Shown here: positions 9,256 to 18,577 of the stretch, piece after piece
How the letters are laid out: every line of letters starts with the position of its first letter
Numbering within the stretch: position 1 is the first letter of the stretch
From: Heyndrickxia sp050281185
GTDB lineage: Bacteria; Bacillota; Bacilli; Bacillales; Bacillaceae_C
Assembly: GCF_050281185.1 (NCBI RefSeq)
Contig: NZ_JBNNWS010000020.1
Location: 1-64,000 of the forward strand
DNA length: 64,000 bases
Reading direction: 5' to 3'
Translations under genes and position numbers: made by a program
The notes under the pieces: model-generated
What the model was told of the DNA's origin: nothing
Seen by the model: only the letters and a program-made list of their open reading frames with translations
The model's database searches: none

Positions 9256-10599
9256 TTACTCTACCGTAACTGCTAACGACTTGATTTTCAATGAAGGTGA
9301 ACCAATATTACTTAGTGGAAAAATGAGATCTGAGCCTATACCTTCAACCTGGTTTAATAATTCAAAAAAATTTCCTGCAATGGTCATTAAATTAACCGGG
9401 GTCTCAATTTTTCCGTTTTTCACATAATAACCATTAGCGGCTACTGAAAAATCACCAGAAATTTGATTAGCTCCTGAATGGAGGCCAGATAATTCCGTAA
9501 TAATGACTCCTTCATCCATCGATGCAATCAATTCTTCATAGGACACTGATGCTGGTTCAATATAAAGATTAGATGGACCAACCGTTACTGCGCTTTTATA
9601 GGACTCTTTATGTGCATTTCCAGTTGTTAATGTTTGATCCTTATTTGCTGTTTTTTGATTATGAAGAAACGATTGCAGTACACCTTCATGAACAAGTTTA
9701 GTTATTCGAGAAGCAACCCCTTCACCATCAAATGTCCTGCTGGCTACACCATCCTTCAATAAAGGATTATCGGTAATTGTTACTTTACCATCCGCTATTT
9801 TTGTTCCCAGTTTATCGTGTAAAAGAGATCTACCTGATTGTGAATTTTCAGCTGAAAAGACAGAAGAAAAAGTTGCTAACAAATTGGCTGCTGCATCATT
9901 TCTTAATAGTACAGGATAATCTTTATTTTCAATTGATTTAGAACCTAAGAATGAAAGGGCTTCTTCAGCTGCTTGTTTTGCAATTTCCTTAGCATTAAGG
10001 GATGAAAAATCTTTCGTTACAATATATTTAAAACCTGTTTTCGTTTCCTCTCCATCCTTCGCAATCGCTTCAACAATAAGGAATAAATAATTCGAACGAT
10101 CTTTCAAAGAAACTCCTTTACTATTTGAAAGGGCTCTTGTTGAGTTGACGGTTTTGATCAAGCAATAATCCGTTCCAGAAATTCTTGGATCATAGTTTAG
10201 AACTTCCTTTTCTACATCCTTTATTAATTGAATTTTTTCTTGAATGGTGACCTCGTTCAATTCATTTGAGAAAAAATCTCCCTGTTCATAGTGATCACTT
10301 CCTGAAAAAATATCTTCCACACTTTCATCCTCAATGATGCAGGCATTTTCTTTTGCACTTGCAACCAAGAATGGAATCGATTCACTATCTATTTTTTCGG
10401 AATAGGCATAGCCCATTTTTCCGTTGTACAGTCCACGAAATGAAACACCACCATCTTCGGCAATTTCGTATTGATCAATTTCTCCCTTATAAATTCGACA
10501 ACCAAATACTTCTTTATTTTCAAAGTAAACTTCTGTTTCTGAAAAACCATCATTTAATGCTGCATCAAAAAGCTTTTGTTGAAAGTCTTGTAGATTCAT
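9256..10599 (-). CDS. tldE: TldE/PmbA-family metalloprotease subunit
   Basis: A 447-residue protein of the TldE/PmbA family. The N-terminal beta-rich domain (QYEIAEDGGVSFRGLYNGKM) and the C-terminal ISGDFSVAANGYYVKNGK and NLMTIAGNFFELL are typical of this partner, which lacks the zinc motif. In E. coli and archaea TldD and TldE form a heterodimer that clips unfolded peptides, for example in microcin B17 maturation. Five bases separate it from tldD, so the two are co-transcribed and probably translationally coupled. The ATG at 10599 follows GGGGGAATAAG. The native substrate in Bacillaceae is unclear; no peptide precursor is seen nearby. Confidence 0.88.
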   Translation of the reverse strand: MNLQDFQQKLFDAALNDGFSETEVYFENKEVFGCRIYKGEIDQYEIAEDGGVSFRGLYNGKMGYAYSEKIDSESIPFLVASAKENACIIEDESVEDIFSGSDHYEQGDFFSNELNEVTIQEKIQLIKDVEKEVLNYDPRISGTDYCLIKTVNSTRALSNSKGVSLKDRSNYLFLIVEAIAKDGEETKTGFKYIVTKDFSSLNAKEIAKQAAEEALSFLGSKSIENKDYPVLLRNDAAANLLATFSSVFSAENSQSGRSLLHDKLGTKIADGKVTITDNPLLKDGVASRTFDGEGVASRITKLVHEGVLQSFLHNQKTANKDQTLTTGNAHKESYKSAVTVGPSNLYIEPASVSYEELIASMDEGVIITELSGLHSGANQISGDFSVAANGYYVKNGKIETPVNLMTIAGNFFELLNQVEGIGSDLIFPLSNIGSPSLKIKSLAVTVE

Positions 10600-10603
10600 C
10601 CAC

Positions 10604-11992
10604 TTATTCCCCCTTTGTTCCGCCTACTGTGATTTCGCTAACTCGTATCATTGGCTGCCCTACATTAACAGGAATACTCCCACTTGATGCACCACACATA
10701 CCTGCTCCATGCCCTAAATTATTCCCGACCATATCAACTAGCTGTAACGTTTTTGCACCATTTCCAATTAAAGTGGCTCCTTTTAATGGTCTTCCTAATT
10801 TCCCGTTTTTCACTTCATAGGCTTCCATAACAGCAAAGTTATAATCACCTGTAGCTGGGTTTACTTGACCCCCACCCATGTATTTAGTGTAAATTCCGTG
10901 TTCAGTATTAGATATAATTTCTTCTGGTGTTGATTTTCCAGGTGCGATAAATGTATTTGTCATTCTTGAAGTAGGGGCAAAACGGAACGATTCCCTGCGA
11001 CCTGAACCTGTAGACTCCATTCCCATTCGTCTTGAATTAAATTTATCAATTAAATACCCTTTAAGAATCCCATTTTCAATCAGAACATTTTTACGTGCCT
11101 TTTCACCCTCATCGTCAATATTAATAGAACCCCATTCATTGGTTAATGTACCATCATCAATATATGTAACGATTTCAGGTGCTACTCTTTCACCAATTCG
11201 ATTCGCAAAAACTGAATTATTTTTCGCAACTGCAGCAGCCTCTAATCCATGTCCACATGCTTCATGAAAAATAACTCCGCCAAATTCGTTATCGATAATC
11301 ACTGGAAATTTTCCGCTTGGACATGGATCTGCATCTAGCATAGTCACAGCAATTCTGGCAGCTTCTTTTGCATAATGATCCAAGTTTAAATTTTCCATAA
11401 ATTCAAACCCTTGATGGGCACCCGGTCCATAAAATCCCATTTCCATTTGATTGCCACGTGATGCGATTGCCTGTATGGCCATTCGACTTCTTACTCGTTT
11501 ATCTTCAATAAACTTTCCTTCAGAGTTTGCAATTAATACATTTTGTTCTTCATCCATATACCGAACCGTAACCTGTGAAATGCTAGAATGGTAGTTTTTT
11601 GCTGTATCAAAAGCCTTCTTCATAACGGCAGCTTTTCTAGTTTTTGCAATTTCTTGTGGCAATAATTCAATTGGATGAACATTAACAGCTGTTTCTTTAA
11701 CAAATGGAGATAGCTGAATTATGTGATCACCGTTTATTGCTTGGGCAGCATTTTTTGCTGCTTTTATTAAACCTTCCTTTGAGAAATCAGTGGTATACGC
11801 ATAGACACTTTGCAATCCCTTAAATACACGAATACCTACACCAAAATCGCGTCCTGCCAAACTCGTTTCGATTTTTCCACTTTGCAACATCATATTATTC
11901 GTAAACCGATCTTCTACGAATATCTCTGAGAAATCACCGCCAGTAGATAACGCTGCGGTAAGTACATCTTCAATCAATGATTTATTTAGCAT
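10604..11992 (-). CDS. tldD: TldD-family zinc metalloprotease subunit
   Basis: A 462-residue catalytic partner of TldE. The HExxxH zinc motif is present as HEACGHGLEA (around residue 244), with a downstream Cys in HGAGMCGASSGSIPVNVGQP as in the family. The ATG at 11992 follows AGGGGGACAACT, a strong ribosome site. It is the first gene of the tldD-tldE operon, which ends at the terminator at 9206-9241. The protease acts in the cytoplasm on small unfolded peptides inside a closed chamber. No precursor peptide or toxin gene is visible beside it. Confidence 0.9.
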   Translation of the reverse strand: MLNKSLIEDVLTAALSTGGDFSEIFVEDRFTNNMMLQSGKIETSLAGRDFGVGIRVFKGLQSVYAYTTDFSKEGLIKAAKNAAQAINGDHIIQLSPFVKETAVNVHPIELLPQEIAKTRKAAVMKKAFDTAKNYHSSISQVTVRYMDEEQNVLIANSEGKFIEDKRVRSRMAIQAIASRGNQMEMGFYGPGAHQGFEFMENLNLDHYAKEAARIAVTMLDADPCPSGKFPVIIDNEFGGVIFHEACGHGLEAAAVAKNNSVFANRIGERVAPEIVTYIDDGTLTNEWGSINIDDEGEKARKNVLIENGILKGYLIDKFNSRRMGMESTGSGRRESFRFAPTSRMTNTFIAPGKSTPEEIISNTEHGIYTKYMGGGQVNPATGDYNFAVMEAYEVKNGKLGRPLKGATLIGNGAKTLQLVDMVGNNLGHGAGMCGASSGSIPVNVGQPMIRVSEITVGGTKGE

Positions 11993-12253
11993 AGTTGTCC
12001 CCCTAATCGTTTTTAAAATATTTATTTGCCTACAATATTCATTATATTTTAATTTCAGGAAATTACCTCATAATTATGTTTGATTTTTTCTCCGTCTAGG
12101 GATGGAGATCATTAAATATTTTTACATAAGCATAGATTGTTAAATAAGAAGTTCCGAAACCCAAAGATAGCTAGATATATGTTAATGATGAATGTATTAA
12201 CATAACCAGGGACATAATGGGTATTGAGACTTACATAAAATGGAGGTAATTTG

Positions 12254-12787
12254 ATGGCTGAAAAGCACAAATGGGTTGTTGATACAGTACATAGTAGTAT
12301 CGATTTTTCAATCAAACATATGGTTATCGCAAAAGTTAAAGGAACCTTTCTTACATTCGACGCATCAATTGAAGCTGATCCTGAAGATTTAACAACAGCA
12401 GATATTGAGTTCAATGTAGAAGTAGCCAGCATCGACACTCGAAACAAAGACCGAGATAATCACCTACGTTCTGCTGACTTCTTTGATGTAGAAAAATTCC
12501 CAAAAATGCAGTTTAAGTCTAGTAAGATTGTAAAGAAAAGTGAAGGTGAGTATGAAGTAACTGGGGATTTAACTATTCACGGAACTACCCGTCCAGAAAT
12601 GTTTTTAGTTACTTATGAAGGACAAGCAACAGATCCAGGTGGGAACATAAAAGCAGGTTTTAGTGCAAATGGAACGATCAACCGGAGTGAGTATGGATTA
12701 ACTTGGAATGCTGTATTAGAGGCAGGAGGAGTCATGGTCGGAGACCAGGTTAAAGTCTCCATTGAAATTGAAGCAACGAGAGACTAA
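12254..12787 (+). CDS. YceI-family lipid-binding lipocalin-like protein
   Basis: A 177-residue protein without a signal peptide. YceI hallmarks are WVVDTVHSSIDFSIKHM at the start, SIDTRNKDRDNHLRSADFF in the middle and GDLTIHGTTRP later. The family folds as a beta-barrel that binds polyisoprenoids or similar amphiphiles. I chose the ATG at 12254 rather than the TTG three bases upstream because GGAGG is then eight bases away. It is monocistronic, with its own terminator. Confidence 0.85.
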   Translation: MAEKHKWVVDTVHSSIDFSIKHMVIAKVKGTFLTFDASIEADPEDLTTADIEFNVEVASIDTRNKDRDNHLRSADFFDVEKFPKMQFKSSKIVKKSEGEYEVTGDLTIHGTTRPEMFLVTYEGQATDPGGNIKAGFSANGTINRSEYGLTWNAVLEAGGVMVGDQVKVSIEIEATRD

Positions 12788-12807
12788 AATACAATCAATA
12801 TAAAACG

Positions 12808-12835
12808 AGGTGTCTTTCACAAAAGGCACCTTTTT
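12808..12835 (+). terminator. intrinsic terminator after the YceI gene
   Basis: A ten-base stem (AGGTGTCTTT paired with AAAGGCACCT, one G-U) followed by a T-run. Confidence 0.75.
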
Positions 12836-12993
12836 ACGATTTTTCAAGGACCCGGAGCAAATAAACTATAAATTCTGTAGTAAATTTGAAAAGTAACCCT
12901 TTACTTAATAAACAAAACAGAAAGAATTACTTTTCTTTAATATCCAAAATATTTATATCTCTTTCACTATACTGAGAAGAGAAATCCTTAAAA

Positions 12994-13560
12994 TTACCTA
13001 AACCAAATTGTTTTTTCTTCTGCCGGGATCCGTTGTGCTTTAATATCGAAATCCTGTTTTGGATAACCAACATAAACAAGTCCTACAATTTTGTCGTTTT
13101 CATCTAATTGAAGATACTTGTTTAATTCAGGTTCATAAGCTATATCTCCAGTTCTTGCGATTGTTGCTAAGCCTTTTTCTGTCGCAAGGAGCAATACGTT
13201 TTGCATCGCACATCCAGCTGCTATAATTTCTTCTATTTCCGGCACCTTTCCGGTTGGACTAACCGCCATGATAATAATGACAGGTGCTCTTAATGGTCCT
13301 TTTCTTGCTTTTTCAATCATTTTTTGTGCATCTTCTTCACTTAATCCTTTTGTTTTCATTTCAGTAATTCGTGCCATTTCATTACCTAATTTTATACGGC
13401 CCTCCCCTTTCACAACGCGAAATTTCCAAGGTTCCGTTTTTTTATGGTTGGGGGCCCATGTTGCCGCTTCTAACAAGGTATGAATGACTTCATCTGGCAC
13501 ATCTTTTTCTTCAACAGCGCCAATTGAACGGCGGGACTTGATTACTTCCATTATTTTCAT
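12994..13560 (-). CDS. nitroreductase-family flavoprotein (YdjA/YfhC-like)
   Basis: A 188-residue nitroreductase. The FMN-binding start SRRSIGAVEEKDV, the APNHKKTEPWKFRVV motif and AAGCAMQNVLLLATEKGL are characteristic of the small YdjA/YfhC branch. These are homodimeric FMN enzymes using NAD(P)H to reduce nitro compounds or quinones; the physiological substrate is usually unknown. The ATG at 13560 has an upstream AAAGGAGTTGACC site. The gene appears intact between two broken or isolated genes. Confidence 0.85.
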   Translation of the reverse strand: MKIMEVIKSRRSIGAVEEKDVPDEVIHTLLEAATWAPNHKKTEPWKFRVVKGEGRIKLGNEMARITEMKTKGLSEEDAQKMIEKARKGPLRAPVIIIMAVSPTGKVPEIEEIIAAGCAMQNVLLLATEKGLATIARTGDIAYEPELNKYLQLDENDKIVGLVYVGYPKQDFDIKAQRIPAEEKTIWFR

Positions 13561-13744
13561 ATTTGGTCAACTCCTTTTAATAAAGTATAGGTTAGCGGAG
13601 AAGAATCTTCAAATGCAATTCAGATTAATTTCTAAATCTTGAGAATTCATCTTTCCCACTTAGCGCATTCAAAAATTTTGCTGTTTAATAAATAATTTAT
13701 TGTTACTGTAGAGAGCAACCCGAGTCATCTATTTAAGTCAATAG

Positions 13745-14787
13745 TCAACTATGTATGGCCCTAATATCTTCTACTAACATTTCCACATTTTCTTTCTTCG
13801 TCGCCCAACTGGTACAAAATCTTACTACACTGTGTGTAGGATTGACCTTTTCCCAAAATGAAAATGAATACTTTTTTCCTAAATTTATTAATACATCATC
13901 TGGTAAAATGGGAAACTGCTGATTAGTTGTGGAATCATATCGTAATGAAAATCCATTTTCAACAAATGCCTCACGAATCATCATGGCCATTTCCACAGCG
14001 TGACTAGAAATTTCATAGTATAAACCATCTTCAAATAGTGTATGTTTCAAATTGGATTCCCAATAATCTGCCCTTAGCAAGTAATCCTCCCTTTTGCTTG
14101 ATCATATACCGGAAGTCCTTTTTCAGGGCATCATTTATGATAACTACTGCTTCACCAAACATTGCTCCAACTTTTGTTCCCCCTATGTAGAAAATATCAC
14201 AAAGACTTGCAATATCTGCTAAAGAAAGATCACTATCTTTTGAAACCAAACCATATCCTAATCTTGCCCCATCCATCATTAACGGTATACCACATTCCTT
14301 GCATACTTACTTAGTGCTTCCAACTCGGATTTACTATAAGTCGTCCCATTTTCAGTAGGGTGAGATATGTAAACCAATCCTGGCTGTACCATATGCTCAT
14401 GAGTTACATCATTCCAATGAGCATCAAATAATTCTTTCACCTGTTCTGCCTGAATTTTCCCATCATCACTCGGCAAAGTAAGTACTTTATGACCAGTGGC
14501 TTCAATCGCACCAGATTCATGTACTGCAATATGACCGGTAATTGCAGCAACCACACCTTGATGCGGGCGCAAAACCGAAGTGATAATCGTGGTATTCGAT
14601 TGAGTCCCTCCTACTAGAAAGTGTATATCTGCAGTCGCTGTATCACATGCTTTTCTAATATAATTTCTAGCTTTTTCACAATGAACATCCGTACCATACC
14701 CTGAGTTTGTTCTTCATTGGTTTCCATTAAACGTTTCAAAATACGCTCATGAGCACCTTCTGTATAATCATTATCAAATCTTATCAT
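13745..14787 (-). pseudogene. low-specificity threonine aldolase (beta-eliminating lyase), multiply frameshifted
   Basis: The pieces read in order give a PLP-dependent threonine aldolase: FDNDYTEGAHERILKRL at the start, GGTQSN, MDGARLGYGL, the PLP lysine region YIGGTKVGAMFGEA, and the tail LFEDGLYYEISSHA to VVRFCTSWATK. Lesions include a missing base near 14702, a missing G near 14291 and a four-base insertion near 14046. At least three frameshifts make it inactive. The original start is the ATG at 14787, abutting the MarR gene, so the two formed an operon. The family cleaves L-threonine or allo-threonine to glycine and acetaldehyde. Confidence 0.85.
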
Positions 14788-14788
14788 T

Positions 14789-15231
14789 CTATATTCTATC
14801 CAAACGATTCAATTTTTTCTGAATAAACAACATAGAAGCATGGATTTCTTTCATTTCTTTTTCCAATAAACCTTGGAATAATTTCTTTATTTGTTCATCA
14901 GATTTTTCATTTATCTGATTGAACAGAGCGACCCCTTTTGCTGACAATCGGATCAGACTAGTTCTAATATCCAGTTTCGAATTTTCTTTAATAAGAAGTC
15001 CATCTTTACTTAGCTTGACTATTATTCTACTCATATAACTTCGATCAATTTCTAGTTTATCAACGAAGCTGTTTGCTATATACTGTTCATCAAACCTATT
15101 TCTAAAATGACCCGAGCTTCAGTTAAAGAATATCCGGTATCCAATATATGTTTATCTAATACACCAAGAATATTCGTATAAAATCTATTGAACTGCCGTA
15201 TATCTGCAATGATGCTATTATTTAGTTTCAT
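14789..15231 (-). pseudogene. MarR-family regulator, frameshifted
   Basis: The N-terminal part (DIRQFNRFYTNILGVLDKHI, then SLTEARVILEIG) ends in a stop. The winged helix (NSFVDKLEIDRSYMSRIIVK, then DIRTSLIRLSAKG) continues in another frame after about 15085. Joined, they give a standard ~147-residue MarR protein. The ATG at 15231 has a GGAGGCGGAA site. It directly precedes the dead threonine aldolase, so regulator and enzyme have decayed together. Confidence 0.8.
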
Positions 15232-15391
15232 TTCCGCCTCCTTTTTAGTGGACAGTGACAAAAATATACTAAATCCTTGTGGGAAGGATAATAATTCTTA
15301 TTACTTGCCGCACAATAGGTTTACCATCTAAAAATTCGTTCATAGTAATTGTGGTATTGTAACAGAATGGAATATCAAGCCAGAAAAAAAT

Positions 15392-15428
15392 AAGTGCCTT
15401 GCTACACTTCATATGCAGCAAGGCATTT
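15392..15428 (-). terminator. hairpin terminator downstream of the M64 peptidase gene
   Basis: A 12-base stem (AAGTGCCTTGCT with AGCAAGGCATTT, one G-U) with a 13-base loop. A-rich DNA to the left gives a U-tract on the minus strand (15382-15391). The remaining gap 15262-15589 shows nothing else. Confidence 0.6.
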
Positions 15429-15589
15429 AATTATTAGTCTAGTTAACTAACATTCAAACATGAATTTTATTTATGATTTATGTTAGACCACGATTTAGAT
15501 ACTAAAAGGTGTTGTTATAATAATGACCGCACACCAGTTCAATTTCAACTTGTCAGGAGCATACTAGTAACTTTTTATTTCATATCCTT

Positions 15590-18040
15590 TCACTGGCCAG
15601 AAATGGACCCTGTTATAGTATTTGGGGCTCCGAAGTCTCTAACCTTCGAGCTGTTTCCGTTGCTGGAAAGATTACCATTAACATAGTTTCCGGCCATTAT
15701 AGGTCCATAGCTGCCGAATTGCTTATTCGCTGAGACTTGGTTGTTTTTGGACAAAATAAGACCACCATTGAATTTGTTTCCTGCTAATGTCACATTGTTT
15801 GTTGTTCCTGTAATTTTGGTTTGCCCATTCACAGTTGTGCCAAACATTTGTACAAGGTTGGCTTTATCCGTTTGTAAACCTCCTTTAATTGAGCTGTTAA
15901 ATACCACCACTGATGCGTCTTTGCTAACTTTGACACCACCATTGATGTTAGCGTCCTTAATGCAGGTCACTCCCTTAGTGATGACTATTCCGCCATTGTG
16001 TTTACCTGTGACAGTTGTGGTACATTTAGCTAATTCCCCAGGCAACACAGTTGCTTTGAACTTATCCGCTTTGCCAATGTTTCCAGCAGCATCAATGGCA
16101 CGGTGTTCAATTGTGTGTGTACCAAAGCCAGGTATAAATGGACCACCTGGATCCTTTGCAGTATAAGTCTGTTCAAAAGTAGCTTTTGACAAACCGCCAG
16201 TACCAAGATTCCCATACGTTAATTCTTTTACATTGGTTCCTGAGTGTGTGAACTTAAATGGCGTTCCATCTGGCTTCTCTGGAAATCCAAAATAGTTATA
16301 CCAACCGTCACCGTTTAAACGGAACTCACCAACGACGAATCCTTGCTGATCATCCTTTGGTTTGAGGAGCATATCGAAATCGTTAAAGTAAACATTGTGC
16401 TCAACATTACCAGTTAATTTTACTAGCGGTTCAGATAATGATCTAGCAGCTGTTGGCAAACCATTGTCTATAGTCCAAATAAGTGTATCCTTATCACCAT
16501 TAGGGTTGCCCGGGTCAATTACAATCGCTTTCAGTTGAGAGGCACCCTTAGGAAGGTTCAATTTTCCTAGATCGAGAAGACGGCTGTTATTTGTTCCTAA
16601 AATCTTTTTGCCGTTTAGCTCCCAGGTTACTTCCAGCACCCTGTCATTCGGGTTTGTGGTTTCGACAAAGACTACCTCATTGTTAGCTAGGGCATGACTC
16701 GTCGGTGATGAGAATGTGAATTTCACATCTACCGACGTCTTTGTCAGCGGATTACCAACAGTCCATTCTCTAGTCTGAGTCATCCTTGGACCATTCAGAT
16801 AGTTTGGATCCCGGACAAATTCAGTCTGGTCCTTTACTGTTACCTTAACAGTATCACCGTTCTTTACGTTTAAATCAGCTAGCTTTATATAGCGGCTGTT
16901 ATGAGTATCTGATATTTCTTTACCATTAATTTCCCATGAAACATCTAAGATGTGGAATCTTGGGTGCATCGTCTCGACCCAGACCACATCGTTTGGACCG
17001 ACCTCTCCGACTGTAGTCGATAATAACGGCATCATGTTAGCATTGCGCATACCGGTAATTCGTTGGGTCATTTGTTCCCGACTGACCTGATCAAAATAGA
17101 AACCAGTATGTCTCATCATCGAATGTTCACTAGGTCGCCACACATTAGAGCTATAGTATACCCCACTCTCATATCCATTAGAATCGGCAGCTCGGATGAT
17201 GCCGCCAGACTCACTCTCCTCACCTAACCAGCGCCACCACTTAGTTTTTTTCTCAATCATTTGCTCAGAGGACATTCGTGTGTGATGAATGGAACTCGGC
17301 TCGCTAATTGGATGTTGCCCTCCTGGAACTCCACGATCATAGTAGGCATATTCATCTTGAAGATTCCCAAGCGAGTGCCCTAACTCGTGCAAGGAGACTA
17401 ATGGTCCTTGGGGACTTCCACCCGAGGTTGTCGCATGGACACCACCGATACCTCCATATGTAAAGGTATTTGCGATTACTAATGTCTGGATGTTCTGAGA
17501 ATTGGACGAAATACCAAGAGTAGGGGATACATTCTCGTTAATGATTTTCGTACGTGCTTGTGTGCCGCCAGAACCATAGGTGATACCCCGTGCTAGTTTG
17601 TCTGCAGGGCATTTACTTGCAAACTCTAAGTTGAATACCGTATCGCGACGGACATTTCCGTCGTCAGGGTCACAGCTGATGCCGGAATCTTTAGAAGGGG
17701 TTTGGACCATATACACATTAAAGTAATAACGATAACTACGAAACGGCTCTACACTCCATTGGACGTTTAGGTTTCTATCAACATCCTTTTGGAATTTATC
17801 CATTTCGTTAGCAGTATATCCATCGCCAAAGATAATTAAGTTGAGTCGATCCTTTGGCGGACCTGTGACCTGGAGTGGAACAATGTTTACGTCACCTACT
17901 TGTAGGTCATTCGTTACACTTTGTGCAGCATGCTGCTGCAGAGCCTCTTCTCCCTTTGCAGCATATCTCATACCTGGTAATGGTATAAGTAGTGCAATGC
18001 TAAGTACAATCGAAATAAGAGCAGAATGTTTTTTAAACAT
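15590..18040 (-). CDS. secreted M64-family metallopeptidase with C-terminal beta-repeat region
   Basis: An 816-residue secreted protein. Residues 1-28 are a signal peptide (MFKKH, then a hydrophobic core). The catalytic domain has RLNLIIFGDGYTANEM near 65-80 and the zinc motif HELGHSLGNLQDEY with H218, E219, H222 and acidic D229/E230. This is the M64 (IgA-peptidase-like) pattern. Two Ig-like or Ig-binding-type repeats follow (each with EVVFVETTNP or VVWVETMHPR and WELNGKK-type strands), and residues ~700-816 are a series of short NGG/KI/T repeats suggesting a right-handed beta-helix. No LPxTG or membrane anchor is present, so it is probably released. It is monocistronic. Confidence 0.85.
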   Translation of the reverse strand: MFKKHSALISIVLSIALLIPLPGMRYAAKGEEALQQHAAQSVTNDLQVGDVNIVPLQVTGPPKDRLNLIIFGDGYTANEMDKFQKDVDRNLNVQWSVEPFRSYRYYFNVYMVQTPSKDSGISCDPDDGNVRRDTVFNLEFASKCPADKLARGITYGSGGTQARTKIINENVSPTLGISSNSQNIQTLVIANTFTYGGIGGVHATTSGGSPQGPLVSLHELGHSLGNLQDEYAYYDRGVPGGQHPISEPSSIHHTRMSSEQMIEKKTKWWRWLGEESESGGIIRAADSNGYESGVYYSSNVWRPSEHSMMRHTGFYFDQVSREQMTQRITGMRNANMMPLLSTTVGEVGPNDVVWVETMHPRFHILDVSWEINGKEISDTHNSRYIKLADLNVKNGDTVKVTVKDQTEFVRDPNYLNGPRMTQTREWTVGNPLTKTSVDVKFTFSSPTSHALANNEVVFVETTNPNDRVLEVTWELNGKKILGTNNSRLLDLGKLNLPKGASQLKAIVIDPGNPNGDKDTLIWTIDNGLPTAARSLSEPLVKLTGNVEHNVYFNDFDMLLKPKDDQQGFVVGEFRLNGDGWYNYFGFPEKPDGTPFKFTHSGTNVKELTYGNLGTGGLSKATFEQTYTAKDPGGPFIPGFGTHTIEHRAIDAAGNIGKADKFKATVLPGELAKCTTTVTGKHNGGIVITKGVTCIKDANINGGVKVSKDASVVVFNSSIKGGLQTDKANLVQMFGTTVNGQTKITGTTNNVTLAGNKFNGGLILSKNNQVSANKQFGSYGPIMAGNYVNGNLSSNGNSSKVRDFGAPNTITGSISGQ

Positions 18041-18577
18041 ACAATCCCACTTTCATTTAATATTCACAAGGCCTTGTGTTATGTACATTTTGACATAGAT
18101 GTTTACATTATTTCAATAATTTTCGGATTATTCATAAAATTAGTTAAATAGTCCTGTTTTGAAGGTGTCCCAAAATAAAGGCGCTAGACGTTATCTAATA
18201 TTTGGATGATTAAATTTTTCCTTCCGTACTTCTCACTCATTCTAAGAAACTACTTTTAATATCTAGACACGTGAAGCCAGTAATTAAATATGATTAAAAG
18301 TAACATTCCTACAGCTATTAAAAGATAAATGCAACCCTATTACAATATATATATATTAATTCTTTAGGCTTTTTTTAATTAAACCGATGATCGATAAAAT
18401 AAAACTTAGAATAATAATTACTCCTAATTTGTTTTGAAAGTTCAATTCTTAACAAATGTTTTAACCATTCCTAATCCGGTCTAATTTATGTATACTAAGG
18501 AAGTGTGTTAAAAATTAAAGATAAATAAGTATGACCAATACTTTAACATATTAGATGAAAATTAGGAGGAAACTTCA
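18041..18577. other. 537-bp gap with a possible decayed small membrane-protein gene
   Basis: On the minus strand about 18262-18440, two hydrophobic pieces (IIILSFILSIIGLIKKSLKN, then LIAVGMLLLIIFNYWLH) lie in different frames separated by a stop. This resembles a broken two-helix membrane protein. No ribosome site or confident start is visible. The rest of the gap carries the rlmD upstream region; I see no convincing promoter spacing. Confidence 0.25.

Noticed and set aside
9256..11992. Bacteriocin or RiPP locus around tldD/tldE
   Set aside because: TldD/TldE can mature peptides, but no small precursor gene, radical-SAM or ABC exporter lies beside them; the nearby SPL-like gene is dead and not in the operon.
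15741..16166. Plus-strand open frame inside the M64 peptidase gene
   Set aside because: It is antisense to a well-supported CDS, with no ribosome site; several other long antisense frames there and in rph have the same explanation.
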